A DNA stretch of 64,000 nt from Williamsia sp. DF01-3 (GTDB lineage: Bacteria > Actinomycetota > Actinomycetes > Mycobacteriales > Mycobacteriaceae), in NCBI RefSeq assembly GCF_023051145.1, contig NZ_JALKFS010000002.1, forward strand, positions 87,947 through 151,946, in the 5' to 3' direction. Below the pieces are notes generated by a model. It did no database searches and was not told where the DNA came from. It saw nothing but the letters and a program-made list of their open reading frames with translations. Every line of letters begins with the position of its first letter. Position 1 is the stretch's first letter. The translations under genes and the position numbers were made by a program. Below are positions 26,546 through 37,602 of the stretch, one piece after another.

Positions 26546-28646
26546 CGACGCTCAGGGGTTTCTGACTGCGTGGCCGCTGGCGGGCTCTGCGGCGCTGTGG
26601 CAGCGGCGGTAGCGGCCGAATCCGTTACGGTCGCCGGGCCGGCTGAGGTACCGGCCATCTGCGCCAGCATCGCGTTGTAGCTGACCAATTGCGCATCGCC
26701 CTCGCGATCCTCGCGGCGATCAAAGCCGGTGGCCTGGCGCTGATCCTGGCGAGACCACTGGACCAGCAACGCCAACATCACGAGCACCAAAGGGATTTCA
26801 CCGGCCGCCCATGCGATACCTCCACCTAAACGCTGATCGCTCATCAGATCCGGGTTCCACGGCAACATCAGACTGTTGTAGTAGGTGCGGGCAATGACGC
26901 TGTCGGTACTCATCAACGCAACACCGAAGAAAGCGTGAAAAGGCAACGAGCCGAACACCATCGCCAGTTTTGCGACCGGGGAAAGCCTCCGCGGGGCAGG
27001 GTCGATCCCGATCACCACCCAGTAGAACAGGTAACCGCTGAGCAGAAAATGCAGATTCATCGCGACGTGCGCCGCATGGTATTCGGTGAGGACGTCGAAC
27101 AGCCCACCGAGGTACAGCACGTAATAGCTACCGACGAACAGCACCGACGCCACCAAAGGATGGGTCAGAAACCGCGAGAACGGGCTGTGCAGCAGGGACA
27201 GGATCCACTCGCGTGGGCCCGGGGGAGAGGACCGGCCAGCCGGCGCAATGGCCCGCAGCGCCAGCGTCACCGGGCCGCCGAGGACCAGGAGCACCGGCGC
27301 CAGCATCGACAACATCATGTGCGCGATCATGTGAATGCTGAACAGTGCCGGAGCATACTTGCCCAGGCCTGAAGAGGTCGCGAAGAGCACTGCGGCACAA
27401 CCCAGCAGCCATGCGATGGTGCGTCCCACCGGCCAGGCATCACCGCGTGTGCGGAGCCGGTAGACCCCCGCAGGTACAGGGCGGCCATCACGATCGCGAG
27501 GGTGCCGAACAGCAGATCGAAGCGCCAACCGACGACGATCTCCCCGAACGTGGGTGCTCGGTCGAGGCTGTACCCGAGGATCAGTTCGGTCGCCGGCATG
27601 TCTGCGGGATTCACATTCTCTGGCGGCGGTGTCCGCGACAACCCGACCGCGATCCCGAAGGTCGCTGCGAAGATCAGCAGTTCGACGACGGCGAAGCGGA
27701 TCAATGGTTGACGGTCACCCCCGTTGCTGGTCACCGCCGGGATAGTGGTGCGCCGGTGCCAGGCACCACAACCACCCAGTAGGAGCAGCGCTGCGACTTT
27801 CACCAGGATCAGCTGCCCGTAGGTGGTGCTGAACAATTGGTCCAGGTGTACCCGGATGAGTGCGTTGATGACTCCACTGGCTCCGACGACGACCAGGCAC
27901 CACAGGGCAATTCGGGAGTAGCGCCGGACCGCGAGTGCGGTGAAGTGGCCGTGTCCGCGAGCATAAACGAGGACGGCGAACAGACCGCCCATCCAGATGC
28001 ATGCGCCCACGATGTGCAGGATCAGGCTATTGGTCGCGATGTCGTGGCTGCCGCCGGTCGAGGAGTGGCCGGCCAGGGCTGTGGGCATCAGGGTCAGCAG
28101 AGCCAGCGGGAACGCGACCAGCGTCCACGTCCAGCGCAGCGTGATCCGGGCAACAACCGCGCACATCAGGGCGAACAGCGCTGTCCAGAGCCAGGATCGG
28201 GCGTCGGCGACCTGGCCGACCGCTGTGATCAGCCGGTCCACCGACACCACTTCCGATATCGCGAAGCCGGTCGTGTCCGAGACGGTCAACGGGACCATCA
28301 GCAGTGCGCACACCATCCACACCATCGCGCCCACAGCAGCAGACCGCAGCGCGCGGTAGCCGCCGACGTCGAGGATTCCGTTTGATTGTGGGGGGACGAA
28401 GAACGCGGCGAACAGTGTTCCACCGACAGCGACCACTGCACCGATCTCACCGATGGTCTGCACCGCGGGCAGCCCGTAGCGAGTCAGAATGCCGGGATCG
28501 CCGACCCCCACTAGATCCAGGACGGTACTGGCAGAAATGGCCGTTACCGCAATGGCCACAGCGGCCCCGACCCAGGCCAGCGCCCATCCGATGCTCGCTG
28601 CTGCCGCGCGTCGAACGTTGATCGAATCGGCCGGCGGTGTGCTCAT
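26542..28646 (-). pseudogene. CopD-CtaG fusion copper membrane protein, one frameshift
   Basis: The N-terminal half (from ATG 28646, MSTPPADSINVRR) is a CopD/YcnJ-type domain with nine or so helices and HIVGACIWMGGLFAVL. The C-terminal half (to 26542) is a CtaG domain (FSIHMIAHMMLSMLAPVLLVLGG, NLHFLLSGYLFYW). As I recall, mycobacteria encode this fusion as one protein of about 660 residues (Rv0102 type). The halves lie in frames offset by one base, joining at a run of five G (minus strand) at about 27463-27467. Adding one G restores the expected LRGVYRLRTRG. It may be intact in reality. Confidence 0.85.
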
Positions 28647-28805
28647 CCCATCAGCGTAGGCACCGGGGCGAACCTGGAGAAATCGCCGATGGTCGACGCC
28701 GATGGTCGAGCATCGGGAGTGGCGGTGCAGGAGCGTCAGTGTGGGCGAAGGCGGGCTGCTGCCACGGCAACCGTGCACGGTGGTCGAGCGGTAGCGATCG
28801 CTGCT

Positions 28806-30047
28806 TTAGCCCAGGACAGTGAGATAGATCAAGGCAACATTCAAGACAATGATCACCGCCGCGGTGAGCCAGGCGAGTGAGCTGGTGACGTGGTGATTGG
28901 TGTCCTCACCCATCAGTGCGCGGTCACTGGTAAATCGCACCAGGGGAACTAAGGCGAAGGGGATGCCGAACGACAAGATGACCTGAGACACGATCAGGGC
29001 CTGGGTGGGGTCGATGCCCACGGCAAGGATGGCGATGGCGGGAATCAAGGTGACCAGCCGCCGCACCACGATCGGTATCCGGCGCTGCAGCAACCCGTCC
29101 ATGATCATGGCGCCGGCATAGGCGCCGACAGATGTCGATGCCAGTCCAGAAGCAAGAAGACCCAATGCGAATAGCAATGCCACGACTGGTCCGAGGGTGT
29201 CCCCGATGGCCTCGTGGGCGCCTTCGATGGTGTCGACGTCGTCTCTGCCTTGCAGGTTGGTTGCTGCTAGCAGGAGCATCGACATGTTGACTGCTCCTGC
29301 CAAGAGCATGGCCAGTGCCACATCGACGCGGGTCACCCGGAGCAGTCGTCGCCGCAGTGGTCCAGGCCCGTTGACACCGTGGCGGTCCCGTACCAGTCCC
29401 GAATGCAGATACACAGCATGCGGCATGACCGTGGCACCGAGCATCGCCGCTGCCAGCATCACGCTCTCGGTTCCTTCGAAACGTGGAATGAGGCCCTCAG
29501 CTGCCGCTGCCGGCGATGGTGGTTCAACGACCACACTGGTGAGGAACCCAATCGCGATGACTGCCAACAACCCAATGATGACCCGCTCGAACGGGCGTTG
29601 GCCGCTGCGGTCTTGCACCAGCAACAGCCCCATCGAGACCAGCCCGGTGATCACCCCACCTACCAGCAACGGCAGATCGAACAACAGGTTCAACGCAATG
29701 GCGCCGCCGACCACTTCGGCCAAATCGGTCGCCATCGCCACCAGCTCGGCCTGTACCCAATACCCGAGCCGAGTCGAACGAGAAGAGCGGCCGCGCACCG
29801 CTTCGGGCAACGACATGCCCGTGACCACACCCAACTTCGCCGACAGATACTGCACCAGCCCGGCCATCACATTCGCGGCCACGATGACCCACACCAGCAA
29901 ATACCCGAACTCTGCGCCAGCGCTGATGTTCGATGCGACGTTGCCGGGATCGACATAGGCGATTGCCGCGACGAAAGCAGGCCCGAGCAGCGTGGAACTC
30001 ACCCGAACCCGGGCCAGCCGGGGACGCACTCCACTCGTTGCCACCAC
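28806..30047 (-). CDS. mntH: Nramp-family divalent metal (Mn/Fe) importer
   Basis: A protein of 413 residues with eleven helices. Metal-binding motifs DPGN (near 33-36) and GATVMPHAVYLHS (near 205-217) are intact. It imports Mn(II), and possibly Fe or Cd, with protons. GTG 30047 is used. An inverted repeat at 30081-30110 just upstream may be the operator for a Mn sensor. A fragment of a second copy is at 13077-13262. Confidence 0.93.
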   Translation of the reverse strand: MVATSGVRPRLARVRVSSTLLGPAFVAAIAYVDPGNVASNISAGAEFGYLLVWVIVAANVMAGLVQYLSAKLGVVTGMSLPEAVRGRSSRSTRLGYWVQAELVAMATDLAEVVGGAIALNLLFDLPLLVGGVITGLVSMGLLLVQDRSGQRPFERVIIGLLAVIAIGFLTSVVVEPPSPAAAAEGLIPRFEGTESVMLAAAMLGATVMPHAVYLHSGLVRDRHGVNGPGPLRRRLLRVTRVDVALAMLLAGAVNMSMLLLAATNLQGRDDVDTIEGAHEAIGDTLGPVVALLFALGLLASGLASTSVGAYAGAMIMDGLLQRRIPIVVRRLVTLIPAIAILAVGIDPTQALIVSQVILSFGIPFALVPLVRFTSDRALMGEDTNHHVTSSLAWLTAAVIIVLNVALIYLTVLG

Positions 30048-30080
30048 AGCGCCCTCCTGTTCGATGCCCCGCAGTCTAAT

Positions 30081-30110
30081 GGCTAGCCGAAACTATATAT
30101 TCGGCCAGCC
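30081..30110. promoter_or_regulatory. Inverted repeat upstream of mntH
   Basis: GGCTAGCCGAA, eight AT-rich bases, TTCGGCCAGCC: arms of 11 with one mismatch, 34 bases before mntH. It is placed as an operator for a metalloregulator of the MntR/DtxR kind. The binding protein is not in the window. Confidence 0.55.
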
Positions 30111-30246
30111 GAAGTTGCCGCGCGGAGGATTTATGTCGGCGGTGGCGGCCCGGTACGTACTGCAAGCGGGCGGGCGGACGCTAAGGCCGTATCGGCTCGT
30201 ATAAGAATCCGCGTTATACACCCCGATACTTTGCTAGTGTCTGCTG

Positions 30247-31422
30247 GTGGAATCTGGTCTCAATCCCTTCACGCCCGGGTCGGGTACTCGTCCGCCTGAG
30301 CTGGTGGGTCGTGCCCGGGAGTTGGAGCGTTTCGATCTGCTGGTCGCCCGGGCCAAGCAACGCCACTATGACCGGGGGCTGATGTTGCAAGGACTGCGGG
30401 GAGTCGGCAAGACCACGTTGCTGGCGACCATGGCTGACCAAGCGCGGCGCAACGATTGGGTCGTTGTGGAGGTCGAAGCGCAGACGAGTCAGGAAGGCGC
30501 CGAAGCGCTGCGTAGGCGGATTTCTAAAGACGTCACCCGGGCGCTTAGGCGCCGCAAGTTCGCACGGGCAATTGCAGATCGGCTTCGGGCGATGACCGAG
30601 GAGTTTTCGGTGTCGGCGACTGCATTCGGCACCGGGGTCAGTGTGTCGAAAGCCGCACCACCGTCGCAGGCATCATTGGGAGTCGAGTTCGAAGATCTCG
30701 TCGAAGAGTTGTGCGATGAACTCCGCAAGGAGGGCAACGCATTCGGGTTGTTCGTCGACGAGATGCAGGAGCTCGAGGCGCCGCTGCTACAAGTGTTGCT
30801 AGCAACCCAGCACCGTGCCGCGCAACGGGGCTGGCCGTTCTTCGTGGTCGGTGCGGGACTTCCGAACCTCCCCCAGGTGCTAGCTGATGCACGGTCCTAC
30901 GCCGAACGCCAATTTGACTACCGCACCATCGGACCTGTGTCCAACGATGAGGCGCGGGCGGCCATCGTCGCACCGATTTCTCGGCTGGGTCAGGCCGTTT
31001 CCGACGAGGCCGCTGATTATGTGGTCACTGCCAGTGCCGGCTACCCGTATTTCCTGCAAGTCTTTGGCTACGAATTGTGGCGTGCGGCAACAGAATCACC
31101 GTTCAGGCTGCTTGAAGCCGAAGATGCGGTGAGCACCGGCCACGCCTCTCTTGATGCCGGGTTTTATAGCTCGCGGTGGCTTCGTGCGACCGAGACCGAA
31201 CGGCGGTATTTACACGCCATGGCGGTGAGCGGCACCGATCAACCGCGGTCGTCTGCGATCGCCACAGCGCTGGGCAGCTCCATGCAGTCGGTGGCACCGC
31301 ACCGCGACGCCTGTATCAAAAAAGGCCTGATCTGGGCGCCTGAACGCGGAGTTGTGGCATTCACCGTTCCGGGTATGGCCGAATTCATTCGCCGCCAGAA
31401 CAACACTGGTGCGGCGCACTGA
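30247..31422 (+). CDS. AAA ATPase (ORC/STAND-like), function unknown
   Basis: A protein of 391 residues. Walker A is GLRGVGKTT near 49-57 and Walker B is GLFVDEMQ near 163-170. A helical lid (AGYPYFLQVFGYELW) and a winged-helix-like C-terminus (SAIATALGSSMQSVAPHRDACIKKGLIWAPERGVVAFTVPGM) follow; this order is that of archaeal-type ORC/STAND ATPases. GTG start. It is convergent with lspA. A degraded copy of its 3' end lies at 24.5 kb. The physiological role is unknown. Confidence 0.8.
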   Translation: MESGLNPFTPGSGTRPPELVGRARELERFDLLVARAKQRHYDRGLMLQGLRGVGKTTLLATMADQARRNDWVVVEVEAQTSQEGAEALRRRISKDVTRALRRRKFARAIADRLRAMTEEFSVSATAFGTGVSVSKAAPPSQASLGVEFEDLVEELCDELRKEGNAFGLFVDEMQELEAPLLQVLLATQHRAAQRGWPFFVVGAGLPNLPQVLADARSYAERQFDYRTIGPVSNDEARAAIVAPISRLGQAVSDEAADYVVTASAGYPYFLQVFGYELWRAATESPFRLLEAEDAVSTGHASLDAGFYSSRWLRATETERRYLHAMAVSGTDQPRSSAIATALGSSMQSVAPHRDACIKKGLIWAPERGVVAFTVPGMAEFIRRQNNTGAAH

Positions 31423-31449
31423 CCCTCCAGGTGGTGGGCCAGTAGCGAT

Positions 31450-31977
31450 TTAGTTGTTGTTCTCGGACATGCGGGTAGCGCCGGGTTCGAACAGAACAGT
31501 GAGGACCAGGACGACTACGCCGCAGGTGATGTAAGTGTCGGCGAGGTTGAAGGTGGGCCACCACCCGGTATGGAAGTAGTCGGTGACTTTGCCGTCGAGG
31601 AGACGGTCGATGACGTTGGCGGCGGCGCCAGCGACAATGGCGGCGAAGCTGACGGTCTGCAGCGTTCGTTGCTCAGATGCGGTGCGCCAGGCATAGATGG
31701 CAAAGCCGAGGGTGATGAGGCTGGTGAGGGCGAGGATCACCGCGGTGGGCAGCTGGTTGCCGAGGCTGAAAGCGACCCCGGTGTTGTAGGCGAGGTCGAG
31801 TTGGAGCAACCCGAGGTCAACGGTTCGGCCGTCGGACAGGGTGTTGCGGGCGATGGGATCGAGGATGAGTGCGACGGCGGCCAAGGTGGCAGTGACCGCG
31901 ACCAGGACTCGCCGCCGTTGTGCTGATGCGGTGACGATCGACTGATCGTGGTCGGCGGCGTTGTCGTCAATGTTCAT
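31450..31977 (-). CDS. lspA: Signal peptidase II (LspA)
   Basis: A protein of 175 residues with four helices. The catalytic Asp pair is in NVIDRLLDGKVTDYF and FNLADTYI. It removes signal peptides of prolipoproteins. The usual LDQ near the first helix reads LDPIAR, an unusual feature. Its ATG overlaps the P-type ATPase stop, forming a cmtR-ATPase-lspA operon. LspA genes are known passengers of metal-resistance operons. Confidence 0.9.
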   Translation of the reverse strand: MNIDDNAADHDQSIVTASAQRRRVLVAVTATLAAVALILDPIARNTLSDGRTVDLGLLQLDLAYNTGVAFSLGNQLPTAVILALTSLITLGFAIYAWRTASEQRTLQTVSFAAIVAGAAANVIDRLLDGKVTDYFHTGWWPTFNLADTYITCGVVVLVLTVLFEPGATRMSENNN

Positions 31978-33931
31978 TGTGTGGTCTTTGCTAGTGGGCG
32001 GTCGGTGGTCGTCGAGTTGTCGGGCAGGTGCAGACGTGTGGTGCGTCCCGCGCGCACCCCGTTGCCGATGACGACGATCTCGGCGATTTCATGAACGAGG
32101 ACAACCGCGGCAAGGCCTAGGACACCGAACAGGGCCAGGGGCATCAGGACGGTGATGATGGCCAGGGAGAGGCCCACATTTTGCAGCATGATGGTGCGTG
32201 ATCGGCGGGCGTGGGTAAGAGCTGAAGGCAGATGACGTAGATCCTCGCCCATCAGTGCGACGTCTGCGGTTTCGATCGCGACGTCGGTGCCCATGGCGCC
32301 CATGGCGATGCCCAAATCGGCGGTGGCCAGAGCGGGGGCGTCGTTGACGCCGTCGCCCACCATGGCGGTGGGTTGGTGGGCGCGCAGCGTGTTGATGATG
32401 CGGGCTTTGTCCTCTGGCCGTAGATCGGCGTGCACGTTCTCAATGCCGGCTTGTTCGGCCAGCGCGGCGGCGGTGCGCGCGTTGTCGCCGGTGAGCATGG
32501 CCACCGAGTAGCCATCGCGGCGTAGACCAGCAACCACGGTGGGTGCTTCGGGCCGAAGTTCATCGCGCACGGCAATGGCGCCGATGACGGTGCCGTCGCG
32601 TTCGATGAGTACGGCGGTGGCACCTGCTCGTTGCATGCGATCGATGTCATCGGTCAAGGCGCCAGCCTCGATCCAGCCGGGCCGTCCCAGCCGAACAGGG
32701 TGGCCCTCGACAGATCCGACGAGGCCGGCGCCGGTGACCGCGTCGACGTCGTCGGCGGGAGTGACCGGGTCAGCGGCGGCCAAAATCGCCCGGGCGAGGG
32801 GATGTTCACTGCGCGCTTCGAGCGCCGCAGCGACGGTAAGTACCTCGGCGCGTGAGGCACCACCGGTGGTTGCGATCTCGACGACTGAGGGTTGATTGCG
32901 GGTCAGGGTGCCGGTTTTGTCGAGCGCAACGGTACGGATTCGGCCGAGCGCCTCGAGGGCGGCGCCCCCTTGATCAAGACACCGAGTTTGGAGGCGGCCC
33001 CGATCGCGGCGACCACGGTCACTGGTATGGCGATTGCCAGCGCGCACGGCGAGGCAGCGACCAGCACCACCAGGGCCCGTTCAACCCACACTCGCGGGTC
33101 TCCGAGCGCACTGCCAACCCCGGCGATGACACCGGCAGCGATCATCACTGAGGGAACCAACGGGCGGGCGATCTTGTCGGCCAACCGCTGGGCCTGGCCT
33201 TTGCGGGACTGTTCGGCCTCGACGATCCGCACAATCTTGGCCAGAGAATTGTCGCGTGCAGCAGCAGTGACCGTCACTTCCAGGACGCCGGTGCCATTGA
33301 TGAAACCGGCGTAGACCTCGCTACCGGGTCCCGCTTCGGTTGGAACCGACTCACCGGTGATCGCCGAGGTGTCGAGCGCAGTGTGCCCGGAACTGATCGT
33401 GCCGTCCGTGGCAAGGCGTTCACCGGGTTTGACGATCATGGTGTCGCCGACCACGAGGTCGGTGGGGGACACGACAAGTTCACGGCCACCGCGTCGCACG
33501 GTGGCGGTGTCAGGCACCAGCGAGAGCAGTGCCCGCAAGCCGCGGCGGGTCCTGGTAACGGCGTATTCCTCGAGTCCTTCGCTGATCGCGAACAGAAAAG
33601 CGAGCATGGCCGCCTCGCCGACTTCCCCGAGCACGACCGCCCCGACCGCGGCGATGGTCATCAAGGTGCCGACCCCGATCTTGCCTCGGGCTAGTCGGCG
33701 CAGTGTTGAAGGCACAAAGGTATAGCCGGCGATGACCAGCGCACCTACTTGCAGTCCCAGCTCCACATACTGCGGTCCCTCGGCCACGCTGCTGATCAAA
33801 GCTGCCACGAGCAGTGCCCCGGCAACGATCGCAGCTCTGATCTCTACGACCTGCCACCACCGCGCGAGGTCGGCTTCTGCTCCATCGTCATCGGGGGCTT
33901 CGTCATGGCCGCAGCCGCACGCATCACTCAT
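31974..33931 (-). pseudogene. P1B-type heavy-metal ATPase, one frameshift
   Basis: Start ATG 33931 (MSDACGCGHDE, a Cys/His-rich tail). The first part has TSAITGESVPTE and the transmembrane metal motif SPC (AASPCALAIAIPV). The second part has DKTGTLT, MLTGDN, GDGVNDAPAL and a last helix with HEIAEIVVIGN. The frames are offset by one base at a run of five G (minus strand, about 32968-32972); one extra G gives IKGGAALEALG. The SPC motif and neighbouring CmtR-like sensor suggest a Cd/Co/Zn exporter of CtpG type. Probably intact in the cell. Confidence 0.85.
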
Positions 33932-34307
33932 CGCCGACCACCCCAGATGCAATACCGTAATTCGGGCACAACGTGACCGCATTACCCGTTGCTGCCAGCA
34001 AGGTTTCCGCTGACGCCAGCAGATCCATCAGTTCAGGGCGCGAGAGTGAATAGAACACCTGACGGCCCTGCGGCCGGCCCTGTACGAGGCCGCAATCACG
34101 TAAACACCCCACGTGCGCTGACACCGTCGACTGCGCCAAACCGAGCTCGGCCACCAAGTCAGCCACCCGGGCCTCCCCGCCGGCCAGTTGCCGCACGATA
34201 GCCAAACGTGTTGCGTCCGAGAGACTATGGAACAGCGCAACTGCTGCATCGACACTTGAGTCCGCGCCTCCTGTAGCCGGCACACACCCCTCACTTTTAA
34301 TCGCCAT
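33924..34307 (-). CDS. cmtR: ArsR/SmtB-family Cd/Pb sensor, CmtR-like
   Basis: A protein of 127 residues with a winged helix. In the recognition helix region VGCLRDCGLV, C68 and C72 match the Cys pair of mycobacterial CmtR, and C114 (TLCPNYG) matches its third ligand. This is the known CmtR site for Cd(II)/Pb(II). I take ATG 34307; the longer frame starts at 34340. It overlaps the ATPase start by eight bases and is divergent from the MmpL gene, sharing the operator region at 34359-34383. Confidence 0.85.
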   Translation of the reverse strand: MAIKSEGCVPATGGADSSVDAAVALFHSLSDATRLAIVRQLAGGEARVADLVAELGLAQSTVSAHVGCLRDCGLVQGRPQGRQVFYSLSRPELMDLLASAETLLAATGNAVTLCPNYGIASGVVGDE

Positions 34308-34358
34308 GCGACGATGATAGCCGTTGTCACCGATCTTCAAAAGGTCTATTCATCGTTG

Positions 34359-34383
34359 ATATTCGATGTTATCGTCCGAATAT
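34359..34383. promoter_or_regulatory. Inverted repeat between cmtR and mmpL
   Basis: ATATTCG, 11 bases, CGAATAT: perfect seven-base arms. The right arm runs into the ATG of the MmpL gene at 34382. A likely operator for the CmtR-like repressor that would control both directions. Confidence 0.55.
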
Positions 34384-36661
34384 GGTGAAAGTCACAGTGG
34401 CGACGCGGCCACGCATCGGTCTAGCCCCTGGCTCGGTGTTGTCTCGGTGGGGCAGATGGGTGAGCCGGCGGCGGTGGCCGGTCCTGGTGAGCTGGGCGTT
34501 GATCATCGTGGTCTGCGCCATGGCGTTTGCGCCATTGGAGCGGCGCTTGACGGCAATGGATTTCGGGATTGCCGGGTCTGAGTCCGAACACGTCGACGCG
34601 GTCTTGGCGCAGCATTTTCCTCAGTTGGGAGCCGAGCAGGATGTCATCGTCTACGACGGTGCCGGCGTGTCTGTGGATAGCCCTGAGTTCCGTCAGGTTG
34701 TCGACCAGGCGGTCGCGGCAGCTCGCTCGGTGGAGGGTGCGCGCGAGGTGACTAGTCCCTACGACGTCGGTGGGGAACAGATGGTGTCGCCGAATGACCG
34801 TGGTGTAGCTGTCGGGCTGGTCGGTATCGACGGTGACATGGCCGACCGGGCCATGGTGGCACGCACCCTCCAACATGAGCTGTCACGCTTTGAGACCGCA
34901 CAGATCAAGGTTGCAGTCACCGGCTACTCATTAATCCAAAACGACGCAACCGAGATCCAGAACAGCGACGCGCAACGGGCAGAAATGATCGGTATCCCAG
35001 TGGCTTTGATTCTGCTGGTCATTGCACTGGGTGCGGTGACTGCCGCGGTGGTGCCGGTTGTGGCGGCGCTGGTGGGATTATTGCTCACGGCCGGCACGTT
35101 GTTTGTCCTCACCGCGGTGACCGACTTTGACTCGCTGACGATGTCGGTGGCCACGATGATCGGCATCGGAGTAGGTATCGACTACGCCATGTTCATCGTC
35201 AGCCGATACCGCGAAGAACTCAACGCCGGCGCAATTGTTGACCGCTCCGACCAAGACAAGATCGACGCCGCCGTCGCCCGCACCCTGGCAACCACTGGCC
35301 GCACGATCCTGTCGTCGGGGGTGATCGTGATGATTTCCCTGGCCTCGCTGGTCGTCATCCCAGCCCCCATCTTCCGTGGAATTGCCATCGGCGTCGCTAC
35401 GGCAGTCACCGCCATGCTCGTCGTCGGCTTATGCCTGCTGCCTGCATTGTTGGCCGTGCTCGGCCCCAGAATCAACTGCGGGCAAACGCCACGCCGATGG
35501 CAACCCGCCGAACTATCAGCGGACCTGGCCGACGCCGCCCGGACACGGTGGGGCCAGTGGGCCTACCGAATCATGAAACGACCGGCGCTCTACGGCAGCA
35601 TCGCCGTAGCGATCCTGCTACTTGCGGCGCTCCCGCTGACAGGCATTCGCTACGGGCTGGACATGGGTACAGCCTCACTGTCCGAAACCCCATCGGGGCG
35701 AGCCGCAGCCACCCTCACCACGCACTTTCCTCCCGGCGCACTGTCCCCAGTGGAACTCGTAGCCACCGACACCTCCGGCGGGCCACTCACCGACGCCGGC
35801 CACAACGCCGTCGCGCGGTACCTCGACCAAGCACAAGCGGATCCGCGGGTGGCTGCCCTCGGACCTTCCACCATCAGTGATGGCCGACTGGCGACCTCGC
35901 TGATCCTGTCGGTGCCATTCGATTCCACTGCAGCTACCGACCTCATCACCGACTTGCGAAGCAGCGCACAACAAGTCGGGGCAGACTCGGACATCCTGAT
36001 CGGTGGCAGCACCGCCGAGTTCGTCGACCTCGACAACGAGATGACCGCCAAACTGCCAATAGTCATCGGCCTGGTGCTGACCGTGTCCTTCGTCTTTCTG
36101 ATCGTTGCTTTCCGCAGCATCGCACTGCCACTTAAAGCGATACTGATGAACTTGCTGGCCACGGGAGCGGCACTCGGTATCACCGTCGTGGTGTTCCAGT
36201 GGGGCATCGGTGAATCGCTGCTCGACTTCAGCAGCCCAGGATTCATCCAAACCTACCTACCGACACTGGTATTCGCCGTCCTATTCGGTCTGTCGATGGA
36301 CTACGAGGTATTCCTCATCGGCCGGATGCGCGAATACTGGGCCGCCACCGGCGACAACCAACACGCCGTGGCAGCAGGTCTCGCTCACACCGCCCGACCC
36401 ATCACCGCAGCCGCAGCCATCATGGTCGTCGTCTTCGGCAGCTTCATCACCGCAAACATGCTCGAACTCAAACAGATCGGCTTCGCCCTCGCCATCGCCG
36501 TAGCCATCGACGCGCTGCTGGTCAGACTCATCCTCGTACCCGCCCTTATGCGGCTACTCGGACAATGGAACTGGTGGCTCCCGCGACTACCACGTAACTC
36601 GGCTAGGGCTGCCCCTGAGGGAACCACACCAATTTCGACTCCTTGTGAACCGCCGGGCTGA
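34382..36661 (+). CDS. MmpL-family RND transporter, second
   Basis: A protein of 759 residues with two RND halves. Asp-Tyr relay motifs are GIDYAMFIVSRYREE near 264 and SMDYEVFLIGRMREYW near 640. It differs clearly from the MmpL at 378-2531. Divergent from the cmtR operon with the start inside the shared inverted repeat, so it may be induced by metals. Substrate unknown. Confidence 0.9.
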   Translation: MVKVTVATRPRIGLAPGSVLSRWGRWVSRRRWPVLVSWALIIVVCAMAFAPLERRLTAMDFGIAGSESEHVDAVLAQHFPQLGAEQDVIVYDGAGVSVDSPEFRQVVDQAVAAARSVEGAREVTSPYDVGGEQMVSPNDRGVAVGLVGIDGDMADRAMVARTLQHELSRFETAQIKVAVTGYSLIQNDATEIQNSDAQRAEMIGIPVALILLVIALGAVTAAVVPVVAALVGLLLTAGTLFVLTAVTDFDSLTMSVATMIGIGVGIDYAMFIVSRYREELNAGAIVDRSDQDKIDAAVARTLATTGRTILSSGVIVMISLASLVVIPAPIFRGIAIGVATAVTAMLVVGLCLLPALLAVLGPRINCGQTPRRWQPAELSADLADAARTRWGQWAYRIMKRPALYGSIAVAILLLAALPLTGIRYGLDMGTASLSETPSGRAAATLTTHFPPGALSPVELVATDTSGGPLTDAGHNAVARYLDQAQADPRVAALGPSTISDGRLATSLILSVPFDSTAATDLITDLRSSAQQVGADSDILIGGSTAEFVDLDNEMTAKLPIVIGLVLTVSFVFLIVAFRSIALPLKAILMNLLATGAALGITVVVFQWGIGESLLDFSSPGFIQTYLPTLVFAVLFGLSMDYEVFLIGRMREYWAATGDNQHAVAAGLAHTARPITAAAAIMVVVFGSFITANMLELKQIGFALAIAVAIDALLVRLILVPALMRLLGQWNWWLPRLPRNSARAAPEGTTPISTPCEPPG

Positions 36662-36903
36662 CCGCGCGTCAGCTGCTAGTGGTTCGATACGCCCGCAAGC
36701 TTCGGTGCCAATAGCGACCCACATGCGCACCCCCTTCAACAATCCTCGACACTCATATTCGTCAACGGGCGCAGAAGATTCGGGTGGTTCGATCGAACTT
36801 AGACCAAAGAGTTTCCTGCGTCTCCACGCGCCGATTGATTTTGGGGTGCAGCTGTGTGTCGGTAGCGCGCTGTACTCTGTGACCACCGACGAAGGGTGAG
36901 ATC

Positions 36904-37488
36904 ATGCGCACGCCCGACCATAGACGGCGACCTCACACGCCGAAGGTGAAGTCGCTCGAGGACGCGTTCCGACTAGCGGAACAGCGGCCACGTAGTGAGG
37001 TCACGCTTGAGAGTCTGTTCGCCGAGGAGCAGCGCAAATACGACGATCAGCGTATCGGCAACCCTGACCTGGATCCGATCACTCAAGCGGTCCTTGATTT
37101 GTGGGTTGCACCGTATGACCCGACGGATAATGAACCACCAGATTCGTACCGCCGTGGTGATATCGACAGCGCAATTGCGCGGGCACAGCAGTGGCACGAA
37201 ATGAAGACAGTGTCCTCGGTACCGCTCGATGATGACCAGATCATCGCTTGGGTGAAGTTGCATTACAAGCTGGTAGCCCGTGACGTGTTGACTCTGGTTG
37301 GTGCGGGCATTACGGCGGCCCAGATGGACATGCGGGTGTGGTTCGGCCGCCTGAACAAAGATCGACCTCGTCTGGTCGACCGATACTTGCAGGGAAGTGT
37401 CACTGTCGATCAAATCCACGCGGAGCTTGGCAAGCTCCGCAGCTGGATTGAGGACCGCGCTTTGCATCGCGCAGCCGGACAGAGCTGA
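36904..37488 (+). CDS. Hypothetical protein
   Basis: A soluble protein of 194 residues, rich in charged residues, with no membrane segment or motif I recognise. ATG 36904 is preceded by GAAGGGTGAG, a good ribosome binding site. The helical C-terminal half (AWVKLHYKLVARDVLTLVGAGITAAQMDMRVWFG) could be a small helical domain. It stands alone between the MmpL gene and a repeat-rich region. Confidence 0.65.
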   Translation: MRTPDHRRRPHTPKVKSLEDAFRLAEQRPRSEVTLESLFAEEQRKYDDQRIGNPDLDPITQAVLDLWVAPYDPTDNEPPDSYRRGDIDSAIARAQQWHEMKTVSSVPLDDDQIIAWVKLHYKLVARDVLTLVGAGITAAQMDMRVWFGRLNKDRPRLVDRYLQGSVTVDQIHAELGKLRSWIEDRALHRAAGQS

Positions 37489-37602
37489 CCACAACACAGC
37501 ATCGGTGAACTGCGCCGTCCTCGCGCTGACAGCACCGGCATCAGATTGATCGCGGCCGGTGAAGGCAGCTCCCCACATCACCCCCTGCAACAGGAGTAGT
37601 GT

